A stretch of DNA of 64,000 bases, from contig NC_134841.1 in NCBI RefSeq assembly GCF_965363235.1, positions 57,681,078-57,745,077 on the forward strand, read 5' to 3'. The DNA comes from Mytilus galloprovincialis (taxonomy: Eukaryota > Mollusca > Bivalvia > Mytilida > Mytilidae). Position 1 is the first letter of the stretch; the number at the start of each line of letters is the position of its first letter. Of this stretch, positions 10,644 to 23,991 are shown piece by piece. The position numbers and the translations under genes are program-made. Under the pieces are notes generated by a model. It ran no database searches and had not been told where the DNA came from. It saw only the letters and a program-made list of their open reading frames with translations.

Positions 10644-11757
10644 GAAAGTCTTTCCACAACAAAGAAATGTGGATAAGAAGATAGTTTCTTCATACTGATG
10701 CGATTAATAATGGTTTAATTATATTTGTCAGTGATATAAGGGAGATAATATGCTACTTCCGGTGAAATGAATGTCACTTCCGGTCTCATATGATACCTTT
10801 TTTCACACTGATTCCAAAAATATATAGTTTGTATATACTTTTGTATGTAGAATGGGAGATAATTGGCCACTTCCGGTTTGTTGGAAGTCATTTTTAGTCG
10901 TCAGTATTCAGTTTATGTATCTATATGACGAAATATATGGATTCTGAGTACTTTTATATGTAAAAATTGCAAAAAAGGCTACTTCTGGTTTTCTCAAGGT
11001 CACTTCCGGTAGTCATTTTTCAAGGTCATTTGTCACCTAACCTTTTGTAAAAGGTCAAATGCCTTTATAATCAACTTAGTTGAAGTTATAATCAAATAAC
11101 CTCATATCAAGATATTTCAGGGGCACCAACTCCTATAAGATGCCATTAAATTGTATCAGACTAAATGTAGCATATCTTCATTACAATAAAGCTGACATTT
11201 TGCACTTGTTCTTTTATATGTATCTTTCAAAGTGTGGGAGAAAATGCAAATACAAGCAAAAGTCACAATTGAGATTTTGACCTTGACCTTTGCCCTTGAC
11301 CTCATTTTCTAAGTTAGGACCTAGGGGCCCCAAATAAAAACATTGCAGGGTTATACGGTTAACTGTTTATGAGTTAAAAAAACATACCGACAAATTTATT
11401 TTGTAAAGGTAGATAACTCCTATAAAATGTCATTGAATCGCTTCGATCCAAATTAGCCAAAAATTCCTGAGGATGTAACGAACAATTTGTTAAAGGAATT
11501 TTGTTGCTATCTTTTTTTGTTACGAAGGAGATGCACACAGATGATAAACAGTGAATAGGGAGATAACTCTTACAAAGAAAATGTTCGTCTTAGCAGGGTG
11601 AAATTTTAAAGCGCATAAACCATATGAGAAATATCTAAGCGACATATCGCGAAACAAACATTTATCGCAAGAACAAAATTTGGCGGAAAAAAAAAAAAAT
11701 AATAATAATCAGAAGAAAAACAATAAGTCTTTCCACAGAAAAGTGGAAAGACTTAAT
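10644..11757 (+). mobile_element. Non-autonomous repeat with terminal stem-loop (family IV)
   Basis: The right end has a perfect 12-bp stem (AAGTCTTTCCAC, loop agaaaa, GTGGAAAGACTT; 11725-11754), directly preceded by A-runs and an AAT microsatellite. The left end repeats AAAGTCTTTCCAC. The interior has the recurring string acttccggt and AT-rich text without coding capacity. The plan of a subterminal repeat, core, microsatellite and 3' stem-loop is that of Helentron-associated elements. The boundaries are estimates. Confidence 0.5.
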
Positions 11758-12103
11758 AAATAAATGTAATATTTCTTATTTCACAAAACATACTCTCCGA
11801 TCGTGCAAAATAACATAATCGTGTATAGTAAACGATATTTTTTTTAACTCGAACAACAGTAAATGCAGTATAAAAAGTAAGTCATAGCGACCTACATATG
11901 TACTTTACCTTAATAATAACCCTACTATAACATGTATAAGAGGCATATGTATCCAAATCTTGATTCATCACACTTTCATATTTTTCTGTTTGATGAAAAT
12001 TTATATAAAATGAAACTTATCCCCAGGTTCGTTACAATTCAATATTAGAGTGTTCAGATACATCAAACTTGGATCAATAATTGCCCTATATAAATTGAAA
12101 AAC
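11758..12103. other. No gene seen
   Basis: Short AT-rich spacer between two repeats. Nothing supportable. Confidence 0.5.
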
Positions 12104-13416
12104 ATAACCAGATGCTCTGCAGGGCGCAGCTTTATACGACCGCAGAGTTCGAACCCTGAACATTGGGGCAAGTGTGGACACAACATTCAAGCTTGATACA
12201 GCTCTGAATTTGGATTGTGATTAAATAGTTGACACAACACAGGTTTCTGACACATAATGAATGTGGTCTAGGAACTTAAACTTAAAACCTTTAAATTTTA
12301 AATTGGACATTACCTATTATGGTCCAATATCCAAAATCTAAATACATGGTTAGATTCAGCATATCAAAGAACCCCAAGAATTCATTTTTTAATGAAATCA
12401 AATAAAGTTCAATTTTGGACCCTTTAGACCACAATGTGGACCAATCTGATAACCGGGCCCAAACATCAAAAATCTAAATACATGGTTAGATTAAGCATAT
12501 ATCAAAGAATCCCATATATATACAATTTTTGTTGAAATCAAAGAAAGTTTAATTTTGGACCACGATTTGGACCAACTTGAAAACTGGGCCCATAATAAAA
12601 ATTATAGGTACATGTTTAGATTCAGCATATCAAAGAACTCGAAGGATTCAATTTTTGTTGAAATCAAACAAAGTTTAATTTTAAACCACGATTTGGACCA
12701 TCTTGAAAACTGGGCCCATAATAAAAAAAATCTAAGAACGTGTTTCAGCATATCAAAGAACCCCAAGAATTCATTTTGTGTTAAAATCAAACTTAATTTA
12801 ATTTTGGACCCTTTTGACCTTAATGTAGATCAATTTGAAAATGGGACCAAAAATTAAGAATCTACATATACAGTTAGATTCGGCATATCAAAGAACCACA
12901 ATTATTCAATTTTTGATGAATTCAAACAAAGTTTAATTTTGGACCCTTTGGGCCCCTTATTCCTAAACTGTTGGGACCTCAACTCCCAAAATCAATCCCA
13001 ACCTTCCATTTGTGTTCATAAACCTTGTGTTTAAATTTCATTGATTTCTATTAACTTTTACTAAAGTTATAGTGCAAAAACCAAGAATAATGCTTATTTG
13101 GGCCCTTTTTTGCCCCTAATTCCTAAACTGTTGGGACCAAAACTCCCAAAATCAATCCAAACCTTCCTTTAGTGGTCATACACCTTGTGTCAAAATTTCA
13201 TAAATTTCTATTTTCTTAAACTAAAGTTGTAGTGCGAAAACCAAGAAAATGCTTATTTGGGCCCTTTTTGACCCCTAATTCCCAAACTGTTGGGACCAAA
13301 ACTCCCAAAATCAATCCCAACCTTCCTTTTATGGTCAACGACGACTACGGACGACGACGCCAACGTGATACCAATATATGACCAAAATATTTTCAATTTT
13401 TGCGGTCGTATAAAAA
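12104..13416 (+). mobile_element. Repeat family II, copy 1
   Basis: It begins accagatgctctgcagggcg with subterminal TTTATACGACCGCA and ends with the inverse, TGCGGTCGTATAAAA. Between them are about five diverged ~90-bp units (cagcatatcaaagaacccca, aaatcaaacaaagtttaatt) and then about three ~170-bp units (cctaattcctaaactgttgg, cataaaccttgtg). A short GAC microsatellite with GACGCCAACGTGATACC precedes the right end. There is no coding capacity; the open frames are repeat shadows. The form suggests a Helentron-associated element. Confidence 0.65.
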
Positions 13417-15270
13417 TGAGATGGATTTTCCCTATATCATTCGACTCTCGTTTGTATATTAGTACATCTATTGAATGTGTTTCAATTTTTACACTTTTTT
13501 GAATATTGTGAAAACATGTCTACATGATAGATAAACACTGCATGTGACATTGACATATGCATCCCCCGTTCTACAATAGAACTGTGTTATTGTTATAACT
13601 GCCTCACGCAAAGTTAACCTTTAGCAGTTTAGGCTATTCTGCTGAGCTATTGTGCTCCCAAATAGATTTATAAAGCTTTCTGAACTTTTGGTCTCGAAAC
13701 TACCTTAATGTCAAGTTAATGTTGGATTTATGTGTTGTCACTCAATAAATTTTTTTTTTTCTCCAGAAAATGCGATAGTTTTTTCCAAACACCTCAGTTG
13801 CTGTTTTTCACCTTGGTTTCTCCTGTGTGATATGAACAATGATAAACTACTGTAGTTCTTACCTTTATACCACTTGTTCCTTAACTATCACTCAACGGGG
13901 AGACATCATGCCCGGTAGCCATAGATTCATTTTATAATAAACCTCTTGACAGTAAATTTTCAAGGTATCATAATTGTGATAAAGCTAAAATTGCAACAGC
14001 CCAAAGAAACGTTTACAATAGTTTTGGATGTTTGTTTAAGGCCCTGGTGATTGTACCCTCCAGCATTTTATATATCAAGCTCTCCAATTTTTGTGTCTTT
14101 AGCATAAGCTTAAAGTTTGTTAGCAGTAAGAAGAATCTGTATCAATGAAATCTTGATAAGATCTAACATGAATGAAATCTGGATTACAATACAACAAATT
14201 CTACTATTTCTGGAAGCAAAATAAATCTATAATTAAGCCTCATTTAGATAAAAAAAAATTGGCAGCAAGATCTCCAAAACGACCATACGGTGTGCTAAAG
14301 TAGGAACTGGTCCTAACTTTTTCATGTGAACCATGTTCTTCTTTTAAGTATTTTAGAGAAAGTGTTGGATGACAAAGAATATAAAGAATCTACAGGTGTT
14401 TTGAAGGTAAAAAACAAATAGCTTTTCACGTGTATTGTTCGTTGTTATTGTTATAGGGAACCGCTAGGAAAGAAATAACAAGATATCTGTCTACAATTTC
14501 TTCTAAGTTAAGTATTTCATTATTTTTTTGTTCATTGGTCATTCTATCAAAAAAAATTCAAGTTAACCATCAATCCAAATGAGCTAGAAGTCAATTAAGT
14601 GACCAGATTCTGCTACGATCTAAATAAAGCATATGCAATGAATCTAATAATACACTGTATTGACTTTAAATTACATCAACAAAACCCCTTACAGTCTGAT
14701 CGTATGAACTGTGTGTCCTGTATGCAGGTTTTTTTTGGGCATAGCTGCAAAGATTCTATTGATAATCAAAGAAGTAGTTTGTATTAAAAATCAAAATGAT
14801 GGAAATCACTCATGGAAAGATTAGAAGAGTAGTTTGAATTATTTCATATTAAGGTATGGTGGGGAAAAACGAACATTTATAAAGCACTATTGCTGAAAAT
14901 TGCATTGTTGGTCCATATTTATGTCTTACAAGGATAGTTGGTAACATTTACTAGAAGAATTTTTGCATTTTTTTTGTTTTTGAAACAGAGATTATATGGC
15001 ATGAAGATTAAAAGTTTTACAGTGCCTTTTGATCAATCTTTAAAGTATTTTTCAACACAGGGCATTGAAAATGTACTTTTTCAAGGTAAACCAATTAAAA
15101 AACTTATCTTATTGACATGTGGATTCTTTCTTGATTGCAAAAATATATATTCACTTCTAATAAAAATTCAAATGACTAAAAAAGACAAAATGATTGATGG
15201 GAAATAAACTAATAACTAATGGTTTGTTATAATTAAAATTTTTAAACTGTTTCAAGCCAATTCCTGATTG
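13417..15270. other. Intergenic, no gene seen
   Basis: AT-rich DNA. The longest open frame (14938-15207, 89 codons) is Phe/Lys-rich, lacks domains and has no splice-supported partner. I do not call it a gene. Confidence 0.5.
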
Positions 15271-15723
15271 AAACAAGAGGCTCTCAAGAGCCTGAATCGC
15301 TCACCTGGTAAACAATGCCTTATTGAACATATTGAACCATGCCAGGCAAACATGTACAGCTAACAATTCTTCAATATTACAAATATATATGACTTACTGT
15401 TTATAAATAAAGAAAATGAGACCAAAACACAAACACTTAAAACTTAGCAATGGACTGTGAAAATGAGGTCAAGTTCAAATAAAACCTGCGTAACCGACAT
15501 ATAGATCATAAAATATTTTCATACACCAAATATAGTTGACCTAATGCATAAAGTATTAAAAAAATAGACCAAAACTAAAAAAGTTAACTTTGACCACTGA
15601 ATTATGAAAATGAGGTCAAGGTTAGATGACACCTGTCAGCTAGACATGTACACCTTACAATCATTCTATACACCAATTTTAGTAGACCTATTGCATATAG
15701 TATAAGAAAAACAGACCAAAACA

Positions 15724-17340
15724 CAACCAGATGCTCCGCAGGGCGTAGCTTTATATGACCGCAGAGGTTGAACCCTGAACGGTTGGGGCAAGTATGGACA
15801 CAACATTCAAGCTGGATTCAGCTCTAAATTTGGATTGTGATTAAATAGTTGACACAACATAGGTTTCTGACACAGAATGAATGTGTTCTAATGAACTTAA
15901 AATTTTTGTTTTCTCTTAGAGCAATTCACTATGCTGTTGAATATTAATCCTTTTAATTTTCTTTTTTATTTATGAAATTTCAAATAAGAAAAATTGAACC
16001 CAATTTTTTTAATCACATCCCCCTTTCCCTTATTCCAAAACTAATCTCAATTAAAATTTCTAATGGAGTTTGCAACAATAACTACTCATTTAAATACATC
16101 ATAAAATATTAAGATGTAAAAAAACTGCTTGTTATCACTGAATGGTAAAGATTATTTTACTTTATCAGTTGGTAGTAAAAAGTGAATATACATTGTATAT
16201 TGTATATAACAAAGATTTAAGTTGATTCTGGACAAAGAAAGATAACTCCAATTAAAAAAACATCTTGCTATTGCACAATATTTTGCAATTAGATATTTCT
16301 TGCTTACTATTCTGGACAAAGAAAGATAACTCTAATTTAAAAAAAATTTGCTATTTCACAATATTGTGCAATTAGATATTTCTTGCCATTGCGCAATACT
16401 GTGCAATTGAAAAGACTTGCTATTGCACAATACTTAATATAATAATTTTAGATTTGGTATATCAAAGAACCCCATTTATTCAATTTTTGATGAAATCAAA
16501 CAAAGTTTAGTTTTGGACCCCGATTTGGACCAACTTGAAAACTGGGCCAATAATCAAGAATCTAAGTACATTTTTAGATTCAGCATATCAAAGAACCTAA
16601 CTGATTCATTTTTTGTCAAAATCAAACTAAGTTTAATTTTGGACCCTTTGGACCTTAATGTAGACCAATTTGAAAACGGGACCAAAAGTTAAGAATCTAC
16701 ATACACAGTTAGATTCGGCATATCAAAGAACCCCAATTATTCAATTTTGATGAAATCAAACAAAGTTTAATTTTGGACCCTTTGGGCCCCTTATTCTGTT
16801 GGGACCAAAACTCCCAAAATCAATACCAACCTTCCTTTTATGGTCATAAACCTTGTGTTTAAATATCATAGATTTCTATTTACTTACACTAACGTTATGG
16901 TGCGAAAACCAAGAAAAATGCTTATTTGGGTCCCTTTTTGGCCCCTAATTCCTAAACTGTTGAAACTAAAACTCCCAAAATCAATCCCAACCGTTCTTTT
17001 GTGGTCATAAACCTTGTGTCAAAATTTCATAGATTTCTATTAACTTAAACTAAAGTTATAGTGCGAAAACCAAGAAAACGCTTATTTGGGCCCTTTTTGG
17101 CCCCTAATTCCTAAAATGTTGGGACCAAAACTCCCAAAATCAATACCAACCTTCCTTTTGTGGTCATAAACCTTGTGTTAAAATTTCATAGATTTCCATT
17201 CACTTTTACTAAAGTTAGAGTGCGAAAACTAAAAGTATTTGGACGACGACGACGACGAAGACGACGACGACGACGACGACGACGCCAACGTGATAGCAAT
17301 ATACGACGAAAAATTTTTCAAATTTTGCGGTCGTATAAAA
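15724..17340 (+). mobile_element. Repeat family II, copy 2, nested in family I
   Basis: It has the same ends as the 12.1-kb copy (ccagatgctccgcagggcg, tatgaccgcaga on the left; gcggtcgtataaaa on the right). It carries an extra block at 16.2-16.45 kb with palindromes such as TTGCACAATATTGTGCAA-like strings, and a longer GAC run (17240-17285) before GACGCCAACGTGATAGC. Both edges fall inside family I sequence, so it inserted later than copy A. Confidence 0.7.
17240..17285. repeat. (GAC)n microsatellite
   Basis: About 15 GAC triplets with one GAA interruption, placed just before the right end of the family II element. Open frames through it read as Asp, Arg or Thr runs and are not genes. Confidence 0.9.
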
Positions 17341-18569
17341 ACTTACCCCTATGTTCTATTTAAAGTAAGGGCGGCCATGTTTTTTGACAGATCAAAAATC
17401 GAAGCACACACTTTGTGCAGGATAATCTAAGGAACTATCATGCTAAGTTTCATCCAAATCCATTCAGTAGTTTCAGAGGAGAAGATTTTTTAAAGTTAGC
17501 AAATATGATGAACAAATTGTGAAAAATTGTCATTAAAGGACATTTACCCCTTAAGGGGTCAATTGACAATTTTGGTCATATTAACCAATTTGTAGATCTT
17601 ACTTTGCTGATCATTTTTGCTGTTTACAGTTTATCTTTATCTATAATGATATTCAAGATAATGACCAAAAACTGCAAAATTTCCTTAAAATTACCAATTA
17701 AGTGGCAGCAACCCAACAATGGTTTGTTTGATTCGTCTGAAAATTTCTGGGCTGATAGATCTTGACCTAATGAACATTTTTACCCCATGTCAGATTTGCT
17801 CTAAATGCTTTTGTTTTTGAGATATAAGCCAAAAACTGCATTTGACCCCTATGTTCTATTTAAAGTAAGGGCGGCCATGTTTTTTGACGGATCAAAAATC
17901 GAAGCACACACTTTGTGCAGGATAATCTAAGGAACTATCATGCTAAGTTTCATCCAAATCCATTCAGTAGTTTCAGAGGAGAAGATTTTTTAAAGTTAGC
18001 AAATATGATGAACAAATTGTGAAAAATTGTCATTAAAGGACATTTACCCCTTAAGGGATCAATTGACAATTTTGGTGATATTAACCTATTTGTAGATCTT
18101 ACTTTGCTGATCATTTTTGCTGTTTACAGTTTATCTTCATCTATAATAATATTCAAGATAATGACCAAAAACTGCAAAATTTCCTTAAAATTACCAATTA
18201 AGTGGCAGCAGCCCAACAATGGTGTTTGATTCATCTGAAAATTTCTGGGCTGATAGATCTTGACCTAATGAACATTTTTACCCCATGTCAGATTTGCTCT
18301 AAATGCTTCCGTTTTTGAGATATAAGCCAAAAACTGCATTTGACCCCTATGTTCTATTTTAAGTAACGGGGGCCATGTTTTTTGACGGATCAAAAATCGA
18401 AGCACACACTTTGTGCAGGATAATCTAAGGAACAATCATTTTAAGTTTCATTCAAATATTCAGTAGTTTCAGAGGAGAAGATGTTTGAAAAATTGTTAAC
18501 AACGACGACGACGACGGACGCCAAGTGATGAGAAAAGCTCACATGGCCTTTTAGGCCAGGTGAGCTAAA

Positions 18570-21500
18570 AAAGTGTACTAATTTAATTGTTGATTAATCA
18601 CAGATAATTATTGAAAATTTATAGGCCTTACTTGAATCGAGAAGTATAGTAACTTACTATACAAATCCTTGCTTGAATACCTTTTATTTATCCAAATTTA
18701 TATTCATATTTCATTTTTTTTAAGATCTTGTTAATCCATTAATCATTTATCTTTCAGGTATAATTTACAGAATCACTTTATGTAATGTAGATCAAAAGTA
18801 ATTGGCAATAAACAAATCCATCATCCTCATAAATATCAAACATCTAATATACACATTTGTGTATTCAATTATGAGGTCAAATACTTGTGTATTAAGAATT
18901 ATATGTATATTGAGTGGTCTGTATAATTATGTAAGACTGAGGTTGACAGGTAATGTGGTCAATTTGATTGGCAGTTTAGGAGGTGGGGCATTGTTATTAA
19001 AGGTCCAACTTGTCTCTGATTGTTTAGTGATGATGACAGTTGTCAATCATACTAGTTGAATCAATACCCAGTTACCTAATCAAAATGTTTTTTAAAGCCT
19101 GCACATCAACACACCTTAATGACATACATTCTTGAATGAACTGCTCCAATAATATACCCAGTTTTTTTCAGTTTATATGTGTATTATGTGCACATACATA
19201 AGAACCATAGGGAACTATATTTCAGTGTGAATACATTTAGTAACAGTAGCTAACCTGTCCTGTTGTTAGGGAGTCCGGTGCCTAAGTAAAGATTTAGAAC
19301 AAGTTCTAATCTTTCCAAAAATACAAAATATGTTTAGCAATAGTTAAATTTATTTATAACAATACATTATAATAAATGATATACATGTACACCAGACAGT
19401 TTATACAGGCTTGTATCACATTTATACACTCCATTGTATCAAATTATAACATCAAAACAATTTTGTACACCATACAAATAAGTGCATCAAAACAAAGAAA
19501 TTCTTATAAAACACGTCTTGTTAATACTTATACATTTTATACTGTAACAGTGTGCAAATGCTTCCCTTACAATGTCCAGAAAAAAGTCACAAAGGAAACT
19601 TGATAAAATGAGAGTGAAGTATTTCAATATAAGATAATATTTAAACTCAGTACTATATTGTTTCTTCATAAATTTGTTGCAGTTGTACAGAATGGACTGC
19701 ATCTCAACTCCTAATTAACAGGTGTTGGACAGAATTATCAGGAAAATAAAAGTTTAAGTCTTCTAAATGTGACAGTTTGTCCTAGAGAATATTGCTATTG
19801 TCCAATCTATAGTTCATTCTAACTGTATAATTAATAGGGTTGACAATGAATGGCCTTTCCTAATTAGAAGCATGCTAAACTTTTAAATGTTTACTTTGTT
19901 AGACTTCAATACAGAATGCATCAGAAGACAAATTGTAAGTGAGTTAACAATTGCATAAATCATACAGGTTATTAATATGTATGTTTGTTTAAGGATCTGA
20001 AATCTTTTCAATCATGATATTTCATAATAAAATTGGTATACAATTCATTATTTCATTTAAAACATTTTAAACATTTAAACTACAATTTTTTCCATAATTT
20101 GTAATTAGGAAGGAATGAGTTTGACTCTGCTGTAAATTGTATCAACATATCCTAGGTGGACTTGTCAAATGTAAAGAAATTATTAACAAAAGGTTGGAAA
20201 TATTTTGGACAAAATTGAGTATAGTTCTAATGCTACTGCTAACACACAATGCTCCAACACTGCTCTGTTGCGAAAAATTATTCAGGCTTCTGCAACTTGA
20301 GCAAGCAAAGAAAACTTATTATGCACAACAGCTAAATGATGCATGATAACATGAGCAATTCTACTTTAATTGTGTTATGACATCAAATAGTAACTAGGCC
20401 ACAATAAGCCAAGCATAATAATCATGAAAAGCACCAGAGAAGCTATTTCTGCAACAAACAAACAAAAATTTCCATTTTTTAAAATCATGCTTCTCTCATA
20501 AAATGTTGCCTTTTATCATATTTTAATGTTTAGTTTTTATTTTCCAATGAAACACTAAATTTCTGGTAATTCATCTTAAAATACTTCAAAGAGATTTTGA
20601 ACAGTCCCCAAATATCTTAAAGTCTTCCAAAATATAAATACATGCTGTCATGACTAAAGGAACTTTGGGTCTCTGATAAAAAGAAGATTTGTCATATACA
20701 AATGGTTTTGATTTTAAACATTTGCTTCCCTTACTATATACATGTACTTGACAGTTTATTTATATATCTCTTAGCTAAGAAATAACTCTAACCAAAATCT
20801 GTGTATAATTCTAACTTTTTTTTATATAGATCCATGTCATTCCAAATTAGCATAGCAATTTGCTTTCTTTTTTTTTACTAAATGTATCCAAATCTGATAA
20901 ATAATTTTCTTTTTCCATATATGTATATCATACATGTACAAAGAATTTTATTCCTGTACTACAAAAATAAATTTACACCAATTTTCCCTTTCTAGTAATC
21001 ACAATACAAATAACTAATGTAATCTAAAACTACATGTCAAACTTAAAAATAACTCTCTGTTATTATTCAATAAAACAGATTGTCTCTAATTTAACTTTGC
21101 TATTTTCCTTTAATCATTAAATTAAATTACTGATTGGTGAAATCATGAACCATACCAATTTCACTACACAAAATGCTTATTTTAACAATTAATATCTTTT
21201 CAGTCATGATCGACGCCCAAATATTCAATAGTCTAAACCTAATAGTAATAGGAATGATGTACAGCTGATAAAACAAAAAAGACCAAAGTTTATCAAAACC
21301 AGAACAATAAATCATAGCTATGCATGAATGAGATACATACATTCAATTAAAATGATCTCGAAATTTTTAAAATGGAAATTTAAATCCAAAAAATATCAGT
21401 ATTTTCATGCCAGACTGAATTACTGGCTACTGGACAGGTGATTTACATGAAAATTTATATTCATCTAATGTTAATTCAAAGAATAATGCTTATATAGTAT

Positions 21501-22575
21501 ATGTATTACATTTGTATTATAAAATAAGAAGTTCAGGATATATTTATTCTAATGATTTTTGAAGCATATCTAAAATTAGTTCATATTGATATTATCATAA
21601 AAGATATTAACAAGAAAACATTGAATTAAGGCAGCAACAGACAAATAGTATAAAAAATGCTACATTTACATCCTGCCTACTTGTTACATTTTGTCGACTT
21701 GTTATGAGTTATATTTTATGATAACACAAACAACTTTTTCAGAATCATATATTCAGGGTTACTTATTGTGTTTTTAAAGGACCTTGACTGGCTAAAAAGC
21801 CCTCACATGGTCAGCTTATTCTGTGTTGGAATTTTATTATATAATCTAAAGAATTTTTCTTCCATGCAGCAATTCAACAACAAAAAATTCTGGTACAACT
21901 ATATGAAATATGTAAGCAAAGAACTAGCCAACTATTGAAGAAATTTCAAAGCCATGCATGCAAAAAGTTGCTTCTGACCACTTCACCAAAGCTGAATAAC
22001 AACAACTTCACAACAAATAAGTATTTCATTGTTATTAACATATTCACTTCCATTACAAGCCATAAATTATGCACAATTACAAACTTTTATTAACCCTATG
22101 GTTCACGACTTATATGCATCATAATTCAATTTCAAATGATGCGTGTCAGAACCCAACTACTACCATTGAATTGAAACTAGGAGCTGTAAATTCTTATCAC
22201 AAGAAGTTCAGAAATAATTTGTTGAACTGAAAGGTGGGATTTTTTTTGTAAACACTGGGAAATATTCTTGTGAAAAAGTTAAGACCTAGAAATTACAAAA
22301 TTTAAACTCGGTGAAATACCACTTTTCAGAAGTTATCATGTTAAAGTAGTAAATGAGACATTTTTTTATTTAATCCAATTGTAATGGAATTAGCAAATAA
22401 AAAGTAGAAATGTTTTACTTATCATCATTATAGATGTTTTTGTCACTGGTCACACCAAAATAAAATTAAAATTATAGTCCAGACTTTTGGACAAAGTTCT
22501 ATTTTACCTTTTATGCAAAAAGTACTAAAAATTATTATTTTTTAACTTGAAGTATGACTTCTATCATTTAAAATA
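18570..22575. other. Long gene-less AT-rich stretch
   Basis: Four kilobases without an open frame over 90 codons, a domain or a splice-supported exon. It lies downstream of the CSK stop (on the minus strand) with a repeat between, so some of it could be distal 3' UTR, but I see nothing that proves transcription. Confidence 0.5.
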
Positions 22576-22576
22576 T

Positions 22577-23991
22577 AACAAGAGGCTCTCAAGAGCCTGA
22601 ATCGCTCACCTTAATTCTTTTGGTTAAATCTCTCATCAATGATTATATTGGCTTTTCAATTTATTTAAATGTTTTTTGGATCGTCCTATTTTCTTCAAAA
22701 GCCAAAAAAAATAATCATTTTCTCCTATGTTCTATTTTAGCCATAGGAGCTATGTTTCTTGACATACAAGGAAATAAAATATAAAATTTATACTAGATAC
22801 TCTGAAACTCATTTAGCCTAAGTTTGGCTGAAATTGATACAGCAGTTTCAAAGGAGAAGATTTTTTAAAGTAAGTCAACATGATGAACAAATTGTGAAAA
22901 AAGTCTTTAAAGGGCAATAACTCCTTAAGGGGTCAATTGACAATTTTGGTCAAATTGACTTAATTGAAGATCTTACTTTGCTGAACATTATTGCTGTTTA
23001 CAGTTTATTTCTATCTATAATTATATTCAAGATAATAAACAAAAACAGCAAAATTTCCTTAAAATTATCAATTCAGGGGCAGCAACCCAACAACAGGTTG
23101 TCTGATTCATCTGAAAATTTCAGGGCAGATAGAAATTGACCTGATAAACAATAATACCCAACGTCAGATTTGCTCTAAATGCTTTGGTTTTTGAGTTATA
23201 AGCCAAAAACTGCATTTGACCCCTATGTTCTATTTTTAGCAATGGCGACCATGTTTGTTGATAGATCATAACTTCGGATACAATTTACAAACTAGATACC
23301 CTAAGGAACATTCAGTTAAAGTTTGGAAGTATTTGGCCAAGTAGTTTCAGAGGAGAAGATTTTTGTAAAAGATTACTAAGATTTACGAAAAATGGTTAAA
23401 AATTGACTATAAAGGGCAATAACTCCTAAAGGGGTCAACTGACCATTTCCGTCATGTTGACTTATTTGTAAATCTTACTTTGCTGAACATTATTCCTGTT
23501 TACAGTTTATCTCTATCTATAATAATATTCAAGATAATAACCAAAAACAGCAAAATTTCCTTAAAATTACCAATTCAGGGGCAGCAACCCAACAACGGGT
23601 TGTCTGATTCATCTGAAAATTTCAGGGCAGATAGATCTTGACCTGATAAACAATATTACCCCATGTCAGATTTGCTCTAAATGCTTTGGTTTTTGAGTTA
23701 TAAGCCAAAAACTGCATTTGACCCCTATGTTCTATTTTTAGCAATGGCGACCATGTTTGTTGATAGATCAAAACTTCGGATACAATTTATAAATTAGATA
23801 CCCTAAGGAACATTCAGTTAAAGTTTGAAAGTATTTGGCCCAGTAGTTTCAGAGGAGAAGATTCTTGAAATAGTTTACGACGACGACAGACGACGACGAC
23901 AGACGACGACAGACGACGACAGACGACGGACGACGACGGACGCCAAGTGATGGCATAAGCTCACTTGTCCCTTCGGGACGGGTGAGCTAAA
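22577..23991 (+). mobile_element. Repeat family I, copy B
   Basis: An uninterrupted copy: aacaagaggctctcaagagc and the GCTCACC subterminal string on the left; two ~480-bp units (ctatgttctatttttagcaa, ttgagttataagccaaaaac); a GACGAC/AGACGACG microsatellite at 23.88-23.94 kb; GCCAAGTGATGGCATAAGCT; and the stem-loop CACTTGTCCCTTCGGGACGG then GTGAGCTAA. It is very close to copy D at 57.4-59.3 kb, which lies in the opposite orientation. Confidence 0.75.

Larger units (their letters stand above)
15272..18569 (+). mobile_element. Repeat family I, copy A (with nested insertion)
   Basis: The left end is aagaggctctcaagagcctg then aatcgctcacc: a GGCTC/GAGCC hairpin followed by GCTCACC. The right end has a GAC/GACGGAC microsatellite, GCCAAGTGATGAGAAAAGCT and the stem-loop of GGCC/GGCC ending GGTGAGCTAA. 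The core carries two and a half ~480-bp units with agtttcagaggagaagattt and cagatttgctctaaatgctt. Its left core (15.4-15.72 kb) is instead the reverse complement of the units of family III at 60.4-61.4 kb. A family II element interrupts it at about 15724-17340. No protein is coded. Confidence 0.7.

Noticed and set aside
12104-12160. tRNA-derived SINE head (agttcgaaccc)
   Set aside because: A B-box-like string lies at the left end of family II, but there is no matching A box upstream, and the second copy reads ggttgaaccc. The ends fit the family's inverted strings better.
17160-17430. Arg-, Asp- or Thr-rich small proteins
   Set aside because: These frames only translate the GAC microsatellite at the edge of a repeat.
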